A DNA stretch of 25,476 bases from contig JAGQQT010000004.1 of assembly GCA_020426065.1 (NCBI GenBank), positions 1-25,476 of the forward strand. The letters are read 5' to 3'. The DNA comes from Planctomycetaceae bacterium (lineage in GTDB: Bacteria > Planctomycetota > Planctomycetia > Planctomycetales > Planctomycetaceae). The translations under genes were made by a program, and so were the position numbers. How positions within the stretch are numbered: position 1 is the first letter of the stretch; every line of letters starts with the position of its first letter. The notes beneath the pieces are model-generated. The model saw only the letters and a list, made by a program, of their open reading frames with translations. It was not told where the DNA came from and did no database searches. Below, piece after piece: positions 1 to 8,000 of the stretch.

Positions 1-321
1 GATCCGTACATCAGCGGCTTGAATGATCTTCTGCACGACTTCCCCGGGCATGTGCTGCGGCAGGTCATCAAAGATGTTGTTGCCGGTTTCGCTGATCTGC
101 CCATTGCTCGATCCCAGGGGTTGAAAACGTGGCATTTCCTGCTCATCGACAAACACCGACTCGGAGAACATCTCCTTCGGGCGAACCCACAGACCATGTT
201 CGCCGTACTCCTGCCGGTAGACGATTTGTTCTTCCAGCGTTTCGCTGTGACGGGCTGTGCCAATGACAGTGTATTCGTTCCCCTTATAGTGACGGTAGCG
301 ACCGGGTGTGACTTCATTCAT
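1..321 (-). CDS. DUF1653-family protein, C-terminus cut by window edge
   Basis: Translating the minus strand from ATG at 321 gives 107 residues with no stop before the window edge. The N-terminal 60 or so residues carry the pattern of the DUF1653 family: TPGRYRHYKGNEYTVIGTA, then RHSETLEEQIVYR, YGEHGLWVRPKEMF and a PRF just after. This family consists of small bacterial proteins of unproven biochemical function, so none is assigned. A ribosome-binding site GGAAGG lies 7 bases upstream of ATG 321. An in-frame ATG at 336 would add five residues but has no comparable site. After the DUF1653 part the protein continues for over 30 residues (GQISETGNNIFDDLPQHM and on), longer than the bare domain. 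The start overlaps the stop of an upstream 40-codon ORF in an ATGA arrangement, suggesting translational coupling. I am confident about the family and uncertain about total length. Confidence 0.85.
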   Translation of the reverse strand, partial: MNEVTPGRYRHYKGNEYTVIGTARHSETLEEQIVYRQEYGEHGLWVRPKEMFSESVFVDEQEMPRFQPLGSSNGQISETGNNIFDDLPQHMPGEVVQKIIQAADVRI

Positions 322-440
322 GCCTGTACCTTCCATCGCAGTAACTCCAACAGATTCACGTCGTCGTCCGTCCCGATCCACAACTTGACGCCATTCTTCA
401 AGTGGACCACAACGCAGTCTCTTCTCAAGAGGCTCGACAC
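318..440 (-). CDS. Small ORF, possible C-terminal remnant of a larger (PH-like?) protein
   Basis: On the minus strand a frame runs from GTG at 440 to TGA at 318-320 and encodes 40 residues. The end of the product reads like a folded protein: VVVHLKNGVKLWIGTDDD, then VNLLELLRWKVQA. A strand with K-N-G-x-K followed by I-G-T-D-D and an L-L-x-x-L helix is seen at the C-terminus of bacterial PH-like domains; that resemblance is from memory and weak. The stop overlaps the DUF1653 start by 4 bases. GAGG lies 7 bases before the GTG, but no ATG is available and the frame is closed upstream by a TGA near the GC-rich palindromic element. The N-terminal part of a longer gene may have been replaced by that element. 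It could instead be a genuine tiny gene or a chance ORF. Confidence 0.35.
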   Translation of the reverse strand: MSSLLRRDCVVVHLKNGVKLWIGTDDDVNLLELLRWKVQA

Positions 441-492
441 CCAACCGCCTCGGATGCTGTCGTGAGTGGGGTATGTACCCCCGGCCCTGGAG

Positions 493-531
493 GCGATCGC
501 TCCGCAGGAGTCCTGCTTCGCTACGCTCCGC
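493..531. repeat. GC-rich palindromic element with GCGATCGC core
   Basis: A compact element begins with the self-complementary octamer GCGATCGC (493-500). It continues into a perfect 13-base palindrome GCAGGA-G-TCCTGC (504-516) and holds two direct copies of CGCTCCGC (498-505 and 524-531). It is much richer in GC than the AT-rich stretch directly beside it (540-600). The octamer is identical to the HIP1 sequence common in cyanobacteria, and the whole looks like a REP-type or short dispersed repeat. It sits between a DUF1653 unit and a decayed hsdM fragment. Only one copy is in this window, so repetition in the genome is inferred. Confidence 0.5.
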
Positions 532-600
532 GGGTTTCAAATAGATGAAAACATTTAAAGATCATATTTAAGCTATGGTACCATGTTAAGGAGCAGGTCA

Positions 601-832
601 ATCGAAGAACGGCAGCCCGGATTTCCGCAGCAGAAACGGAGCGACGTTCAACCCGGCCTTGGCCTCATCTCATTCTCCTCCAGTACGACAGTCTTGGTCG
701 GCTCCAGCACACAATCGAGCCGTCGCAGCAAGGTAAACGGAAGAATGACCCGCCCATATTCGGACTGCATGTATTCCCCTACATCAGGTCAGCCACCGAC
801 CCGATAAAGGACGAATGATTCTGATGATTCAT
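601..832 (-). pseudogene. hsdM: Decayed N-terminal fragment of type I restriction-modification methyltransferase (HsdM)
   Basis: Three consecutive minus-strand frames together spell the start of HsdM, the N6-adenine methyltransferase subunit of type I restriction systems. From ATG 832, frame one gives [17 protein letters not shown] and ends at a TAG overlapping 779-781. From 779, frame two gives [17 protein letters not shown] then [13 protein letters not shown] and ends at a TGA at 648-650. From 660, frame three gives [17 protein letters not shown] and stops at 598-600. In intact HsdM these segments follow each other in that order near the N-terminus. Each junction needs one missing base (or two extra) to restore the frame. 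Nothing matching the rest of HsdM, including the NPPF catalytic motif, follows, and no hsdS or hsdR is visible. The gene is therefore both frameshifted and truncated to about 75-80 codons. The identification is from remembered family sequence and is strong because three frames agree. Confidence 0.8.
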
Positions 833-1147
833 AATGGAAAAAGTTTTCGAAGGTGAATTCGAGCGTAGTCAATCTGGGAGGAGTCTCCGGAGCGGGCAGA
901 GCAAAACGCCGAGTCACCAAGAATAGACTTTTTACCTTAATACAGAACCGATTGCCACTCGGGACGGTGGGAGGTGGCGAGTGCATTGTGGATCAATCTG
1001 GGTGATTTCAACTGCATCGACACCGCGTCTGTTGAAGCTCCTGATGATATCAGTTCCATAGGATATCGGATTCTGGAAATCCTGGGATCCGGGGGAACCA
1101 GACTCAGAACAAAGAACAAGAGTGTTTCAAATGCTTGGTGTGATTCT
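833..1147. other. No recognisable gene between hsdM remnant and sigma factor
   Basis: This 315-base stretch has short open frames on both strands, but none has a convincing start, ribosome-binding site or family resemblance. The longest minus-strand frame continues across the end of the sigma-factor gene in a different frame, and its translation looks like noise. No terminator hairpin with a T tract was seen after the sigma-factor stop. It may be further decayed accessory DNA. Confidence 0.5.
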
Positions 1148-1669
1148 TCACTTTGAGATCTCAGTCCGCAGCCATGCTTTTGCAAACTGCCAGTTCCGCT
1201 CGGCGGTGCGAAGAGGAATTCCGAGGGTTTGAGCGACTTCAGTCATCTTCAGCCCCAGAAAAAATCGAAGTTCGACAAGCGTGACCAGATCCGGCCACTC
1301 ATGGCGCATTCGACACAAGGCTTCGTCGATGCTCAGGACGAGATCTGTCTGCTGTTGCTTGTCTGCCAGATCTTCTGGTAGCTGTATGGGAAATTTTCCT
1401 CCGCCCCGCTTAACTGCCCGACGTTTGCGGGCGTAGTCCACAAGAATACGCCGCATCGCTTCGCCAGCAGCTGCCAGAAAACGTGATTTCGCACCGTCTT
1501 CCTCCATAATCCACGTATTGGATGTCTGCATACGAAGATAAGCTTCGTTGACCAGCGCTGTGGGAGAAAGCGTGTGGTCTCGCCGTTCATTCGCTAATTG
1601 AAATGCTGCGATTGTGCGAAGCTCGTTGTAAACCTGAGCAAAAGAGGGATCTGAGCACATATGAATCAC
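1148..1669 (-). CDS. ECF-type RNA polymerase sigma factor (planctomycete Sigma70_ECF family)
   Basis: The product (173 residues) is an alternative sigma factor that would direct RNA polymerase to a specific promoter set. Region 2 is represented by VYNELRTIAAFQLANERR, the family signature LSPTALVNEAYLRM, and FLAAAGEAMRRILVDYARK with the basic RRAVKRGGG. Region 4 carries the helix-turn-helix ELRFFLGLKMTEVAQTLGIP followed by TAERNWQFAKAWLR. These are hallmarks of the family expanded in Rhodopirellula and relatives (Sigma70_ECF, TIGR02999-like). The start is GTG at 1669; an in-frame ATG three codons later is possible. An in-frame TGA six bases upstream excludes a longer product, so the protein lacks about 20 residues (the first helix) compared with the usual N-terminus. 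It is transcribed divergently from the giant gene. No anti-sigma factor is adjacent, and kinase partners often found beside this family are absent on this strand. Confidence 0.85.
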   Translation of the reverse strand: MIHMCSDPSFAQVYNELRTIAAFQLANERRDHTLSPTALVNEAYLRMQTSNTWIMEEDGAKSRFLAAAGEAMRRILVDYARKRRAVKRGGGKFPIQLPEDLADKQQQTDLVLSIDEALCRMRHEWPDLVTLVELRFFLGLKMTEVAQTLGIPLRTAERNWQFAKAWLRTEISK

Positions 1670-1767
1670 AATTCAACGCTTCGAATGCCTGATTCTTTTC
1701 TGCGAACGCTAATTTGTGACCTAATGAACAGGCACTGTGAACTCATTTCCAGCACCAAGGCTAGTTA

Positions 1768-1797
1768 ATTTTGCTGTGAGTGATGTGACTTTGTCAA
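1768..1797 (-). promoter_or_regulatory. Candidate promoter for the sigma-factor gene
   Basis: On the minus strand a perfect TTGACA (-35, positions 1797-1792) is followed after 18 bases by CAAAAT (-10, positions 1773-1768), which matches TATAAT at 4 of 6 positions. It lies about 100 bases upstream of the GTG start at 1669 in the correct direction. This is a consensus match only. Confidence 0.4.
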
Positions 1798-1804
1798 GAC
1801 TTTA

Positions 1805-1823
1805 GGAAAAATGGCAATTTTCC
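1805..1823. repeat. Imperfect 19-base inverted repeat in divergent intergenic region
   Basis: The arms GGAAAA and TTTTCC flank a centre that is itself nearly symmetric (one mismatched pair). It lies between the divergent sigma factor and giant gene, close to the candidate -35 of the sigma gene, so it could be an operator for either. There is no T tract and no role is proven. Confidence 0.3.
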
Positions 1824-1971
1824 TGGCGGGATAATTGTGTCGATTGCGCACATGTTCTTATGTGAATGACACTGATCGCCTGATTGTACAGCCTATGGCT
1901 TCCGCAGATCTTGAGGCACGGTCCATCACATAGATCTTCATTTCTGTCGAGATTACATCATAAGACCTTGC

Positions 1972-1983
1972 AATGTCGACATT
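1972..1983. promoter_or_regulatory. 12-base perfect palindrome just upstream of giant-gene start
   Basis: AATGTCGACATT is fully self-complementary and ends 11 bases before the CTGGAG ribosome-binding site at 1995-2000 of the giant gene. ATGTCG recurs directly after it (1985-1990). It could be an operator or a 5'-UTR feature. A 12-base palindrome can also occur by chance, so confidence is low. Confidence 0.3.
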
Positions 1984-2006
1984 TATGTCGTCATCTGGAG
2001 ATTCGA

Positions 2007-5000
2007 ATGCCTGGGCCTTCTCCCCTGAGCTTCATACAAAAAGCGCTGTCACGAGGAAATGTACAAAAGAAAATAAAGGGTCGACGCAGGTTTCAGCGTA
2101 ACTGGAGTCAGGCCTCAAATGTTCAGTGTCTGGAGGACCGACTTTTGCTCTCGGCAGGCGGTCGCTTTGTGACCGACGCCCTTCAGAGCGGAATTCTGGC
2201 AGACTTCCAGCAGCAACTCGATCTCCGGGTCTTCAACGCCCCAGCTCCACTCATTGGCACGCAACTGCTGACCAGCCCCACTGGTCGGATCATGTCAGCA
2301 TTAAGTAATGACCTGGGTGATCTGGAGATCGTCACAAATTCCGGTGATGGCGTGATTCAGCCCGATGACGTTACGCAAGGTCTGATTCGCTCACTCGAAG
2401 AAGTCACCATTCCACGGATGTCTTATGGAGAAGTCAACCGGTGGTTAATTGACAACTATGACTCGATGCCTTCGGATGGAGCATTTCTTATCAGTTTTGA
2501 AGGTTGGCCATCGGTATTTCATCTGGACGGTTCCTACTTCGGGGGCGGTTCAGGCACCGATCTGTATCAGTTCCTTGTTGGAGGTGTCACACGTGATTAT
2601 GTCGATCTCGACCTGGCACTTGGTGCAAGCTCTGCCTTGTCGATTGACATAGGAGGTGAAGATGCCATCGACCTGGATGTGGCATGGTCGATGCTCATCA
2701 CGGTTGGGGTTACGGATACTGGCTACTACCTGCCCGACCTGATCGGCACAGAGTTGCTGGTCGATTATAACGCTGAACTGAATCCACTTTATTTTAACAG
2801 TGGGATTGGGCGAGTTGGTACTTTTATCGGGCAGTTCCGACGCCCTGAAGCTCCTTTAAACAATCAGACCTCATTCTACGGGAGCTACTCAGTAGATTTT
2901 ACAGGTCCTGATGATGTTTTCGAACCAGGTGTTGTGGGAGGTGTTATCGGCTCAGGTCACTTCACAGGTGAAGGGGCGGCTCGTTTTCAGGTTGATGCTT
3001 CGTTCGTACCGAATGCCGATGGATCCCCCAATCTTAATGCTGAGCGAAATCTCAGAGTGATGACAAATATTGTCATTCCTTACAAAGCTGCCGGGAATTC
3101 GACGGATGTATTCGAGAACACGCCTGAAGGTTACGTGCAAACGTCCTACCTGGCGGACGCGCCAGAGGTCGCTTTTAACGATATCGAAGTTGATTCGGCC
3201 ATGTTTTATGGCAGCCTGCTTGGTCCAGCCCTTCGAGCGTTCTATGAGCGTGCCAAACCGTTCTACGAAATCACAGATACACTGTCCAAGCCGCTGCCTT
3301 TCATCGGTGATCATGTCAAAAACGCTAACGGCGGGGGGCTCTCGCTGCTGGATGCTGCAAGGGTTGCACTGGGTTCTGGTAGTCCAGCGATTCAGCAGAC
3401 CATTGCGTCAATCGATACCTTGAATGCACTGAAATCCGTGTACGACATTCGCGTCGATAGCGAAGAGAACTTTGCAATGGGTCGTGCAGTTATCGGATTC
3501 AAACAATCAGTTCTGAAGCCCAAGCCGGCCCCAACAGTCAGTGTTCCCGTCAATGGTGCACCAGCGGGTGAGTCGAACTATCAAAGCGTGTTTCCAGCAG
3601 ATCGGACGAGTCGGACTCAAACCAGCAATTCCAATTATCAGACCGTGTTTCCTGTTCCGGATCCCGAGAAAAAGCAGAGCACACGCAGTAAGATTGTCGA
3701 GAAGCTGACGGCATCGGTTGGAGGATCTCTTGGTGCTGGAGTGCGGTTTCCACTTGCAGAGGACCCAAACGCTGTCCTTCGTCTCCTGACGGGCGATTCG
3801 TCCGTTGACTTTTTCACACTGGCAGTGGATTTCTCGCTCAGCATTTCTCCCGGTTTTTCGATTCCGATTGTCCCAGGTTTTGTGAACATCGACGCAGGTT
3901 TGAGCGTCAGCCTGATCCTCGATTTAGACTACGGAATTGATGCATACGGTTTCTCTGCATTTACGAGTGCACTTGACCTGACTTCATTAGATGCATTTGC
4001 TGCGAGCTTGGATCGTCCGAACCTGATCAATTTGCTGGATCAAGGGATCTATTTTGATGACCATAATCCGTTTACTCGGCCACCCGCCGGCAGTGATGAG
4101 GAGCCTCTGGTTGATGGCGAAAGAGTGAGTGCCTCATTTCGAGGGGCGTTCAACACTTCACTCGCTGAAGATATGAGCGCATCGCCAATTTCGGGACTCA
4201 TTTTCAAAGTCACAGATGCGTCTGTCTGGAGGCATAAAATTGATCCCCAGACAGGTCTGCTTTTGACTCCATTTCTGATTGCAGTTGATCCAGGCAAATT
4301 CAATGTAGAATTAATGACCGTCGTTTCGATCGACTTCACGAACAATCAGTTTATCGTGACGCGGGATCCCAATGGATTGAAGTCCCACCTTGCCGGAGCT
4401 GTGATCTCAACGCGTGGTGAAGGGTGGAGTGCTGCTGATCCGGTTGGGCTAAAAGCTGAGAAAGCTGAATTGACGTTTAGTCTTGGGGTAACACTGGGAA
4501 TATCATTCGGGGCGAAAGCCGCGGGTGTGGATATATCGGCTGGGGTTGGTGGTCGGATTGCTGCAAACATACTTCTGGATCTGAATGATTTGCCGGAACC
4601 AGTTGGCTGGGAGGTCGACACGCTGTTGCCTGCTTATCCGGTCGTCTTTTCAGAGACTGATTCCGCCTATGTCCTGGATCCAGAGCAGTTCAGGTACGAT
4701 GGCCGTGTTCGCCTGAATGAGTTTAAGCAGGCAGTAACGCTTGGTGGTCCGCAGGCATTGCTCAATTCCAGTGGAGAGTTTGTGGCTTCCGTTTTCCTGA
4801 AGGCCACTGCTCAACTCGGTCCCGTTGTGCTGTTCTACAAAGAGTACACGTTTATTGACCGTGTACTCATGAGCTGGAATTTTCCGAGACGAACTGATGA
4901 GAAGCTCCTGTCAGGAGCGGTCATTCAGAAACCGATTCTTGGTGAGGTGGATGAGGACGGCAGCCTCAAATTGTTTATCGGCCCTGACTCAGATCGTCGT

Positions 5001-8000
5001 CTCTACGCTCGTGGAGATGGAATCGAAACCGATTCACTGATCAACGAGAAGGTCATGATCCGTTCTCTTGGTGTGTCTACAGGCGGGATTGGTGAGGATA
5101 TCGAAGTTCTCATCATAGGGGATAATGATGATCCTGAGAGCTTTAACGCAAAGCAGATATTCCGGAATGTTAAGAGAATTACGGGGAATGGCGGAACAGG
5201 CAACGACAATATCAGCATAGATGAAAGCGTAGCGGCTGATGTTGAATTCGATGGCGGTGAGGGAAACGACATCCTCGCTGCGCGGGGGAGCGGGCTGGCG
5301 TCTCTCTACGGGCAATCTGGAGACGATATTCTCGTAGGGGGAACTGGAGCAGCGGTAATGTATGGCGATGAAGGTAACGACATCCTTCGTGGTGGCTCCA
5401 GTGATGATGCCCTCTTCGGTGGATCTGGCGAAGACGATCTGGATGGCGGCGGAGGATTCGATCGACTGGAAGGTGGTTATGATGGCGACAGATATACATT
5501 CCAGGCAGGCACACAACAGGATGAGATTATTGAGTACAGTAGCGATCCAGGTCTGGATTTGTTTCTGGTCTCGGGTGCAGTGTCGACAAACGAAGCTGGT
5601 TCGACAGTGGAGTCGAACGATTCCATCCAGGTTACCGGAAGCGGTTCAGCACTGATCCTGAATGATGGTTTCGGAGCACTTGTTCGGATTGAGAATATTG
5701 AAACGGTTTCGATCGCCACAGGAGGTGGTTCAGATGATTTGACATTATCGGGCATTACCGGTAACTCACCTGCACTCTACATAGATCCAGGCACATTTGG
5801 TATCAATGCCAGCAGTGATCGTGACACGATTCGATACCATGTCGACGAGACTGGCAGCACTGCTAAGTTCACTCCAGTAATGTTTGGGTCGGAGATTCCT
5901 CAGCCTGCAACTCACATCACAGAAGCGAATGGTGCCAGTCTCTACATTTCCAACACAAACAAGCAGTATGATCGCCTGATCATTGAAGGCTCAGATGCTG
6001 CAGACAGTATCGTCATCGCCGATGGAGTAGACGGGACAATCTGGCTCACAGAACTGGTCGACCTCTCGGTTCTAGGGAATGGAGGTGATGATGTCATTCA
6101 GGTTGCGACGGGAACAGTTCCCGTTAGTGGAGGAGATGGCACCGATACCCTCATCGTTGCACCAACGAATTCCGGTGCAGCGGTTTCTATTGATAGTCGA
6201 GCCGTTGGAGTAACGACGGCGGCAGGGTTCAGTTATGAAGTGGCCGTTCGAAATGGAGCCGGGCAGACTGATTTTGAAAGCGTTCAGCTTTTGACAGGTT
6301 CCGGCGATGACAGTGTTGTGGTCCATGAGTTACCCATCAACATTTTCGATATTGACGATCAGGGTGGGAATGATCAGGTCCGTGTTGAAGCCATGTCTGC
6401 TGGGGCACTGCTGACTGTGAATCTTGGAGCAGGAGATGATAACCTCGTGCTGGGCAAGAATGGTTCAGTACGTCTGATTTCAGGGGGGCTTGCGATTTCC
6501 GGCAGTGAAGGTCGGGACCGGTTAACGGTCGATTCCTCGGCTGAGCCTAACTCGCAGCAGTTGTATGTGAATTCCACTACGGTCGACGGGCTTCCCGGCA
6601 CACTTTCCCAGCATCTGTCCATTCCCGCCGATATGGAAGAACTGCTGTTGAAGCTGGGAGCAGCAAGTGACCGCGTCAATGTTACTGATCTGACGCGTCA
6701 GGTTTCTGTGATTGGCGGAAGTGGAAACGATCTTGTCTTAGCTTCATTGAATGGTGCGCCTTCGGGAGCGGCAACTGGCCCTGGTCTGTTCACCAGTCAG
6801 GTTGAAAGTGTTTCATTCTCGAATGAGGCGAACACTGCAGCCACGATGTGGACACTTCAGGGAGGAGATTTGACATCATCCCAACAGGTGATTCTGTCAT
6901 CGCCGGATGCCATTCAAGTGGATCTGTATCTGTCTGACGGGGGAGATACTCTCGGTATCTACAGCACGTCATTTCTGACCAATGTTTTCACCCGTGGGGG
7001 TGATGATGTAGTTCGGATTGGAGGAGGTCCTCAGGCAAATACTCTTGCTCAGATCGGCAAGGTGCTTACTGTTAATGGCGGAGAGGGGCTGAATCGACTG
7101 GAGATCGATGATGCAGCCGCTCCCACGGGATACGGCACCGGAACGATTAGCCATACGATTCTGTCTGGATTTTCACTTGCTACTGATGTGGTCATCAACT
7201 TCGCTGATTTTGATGATCTTGATGTCAGCCTGTCCGGCATCGACAACATCGTCACAATCAATAATCCCGATGCGGATCTTCTCCTCACGACCGACTCCCC
7301 GTCAGGCACTGGCCGGGACTCTGTGACAATTCAGTCAGCAAATCGGAATGTTGATGTGATGATGGGAGGTGGACGTGACTTCTTCTTCATTCATGAGGCA
7401 TCGGGCATAATTACAGCCAATGGTGGCGGAGATGGTGATCGCGCTGATATTGATCTTTCAGGTCAGTTGAGTCAGCAAAACGGAGAACTCAGTTCGCTTG
7501 ATTCTGAAACATTACGGGTACAGGTTGGAGCGGTTGCGGATGCCCGGCTGTCCGGGTTCGGAATCGCTGAACTTGGTCTCGGGATGAATGCTGACGCTGT
7601 CACGGTGGATGTGACCCAGTCCAGTCTGCAGTTAATTGTTGATGGAGGCTCCGGGAATGATCTGATTCGGATTGTCCAGGTGCCACAACTGGCGGCAGGA
7701 CTTCGTTCCGTGATCCGCGGTGAGGCTGGTCGTGATCAGGTGGTTCTTGTACTCCCCGATGATCCTGCTAACGCATCTCGCAGTCACTGGCGTGACAACG
7801 TGCGGGTGTTGTCTGAAACGCTCGTGGTCGACAACACACAGTGGGCCGCAGATGTGGACTGGAAAGTGGCGACGGATCTGTTGCAGGTGGAAACGGCGTC
7901 CGTTCCGTTCGAAATGCTGTATGTTGATGGAATTGACCGCATTCAGATCATGGCCGGTTCGGGCGATGACCGCCTGCTGGCCGCAGAGGAAGCAACTGCG

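Noticed and set aside
19..465. Plus-strand open frame of 148 codons at the left end
   Set aside because: It is the shadow of the minus-strand DUF1653 gene and small ORF, whose translation matches a known family while the plus frame resembles nothing.
974..1156. Plus-strand frame containing IGYRILEILGSGG, reminiscent of a kinase glycine loop
   Set aside because: The similarity ends after about 13 residues, no lysine or catalytic motif follows, and the frame overlaps the sigma-factor end on the opposite strand. Chance is more likely.
937..1185. Minus-strand frame overlapping the end of the sigma factor
   Set aside because: No ribosome-binding site or recognisable domain; it overlaps the sigma-factor coding region in another frame.
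1884..2006. N-terminal extension of the giant gene from TTG 1884
   Set aside because: There is no ribosome-binding site for it, the extra 41 residues are rich in His, Arg and Cys unlike the rest, and ATG 2007 has a well-placed CTGGAG.
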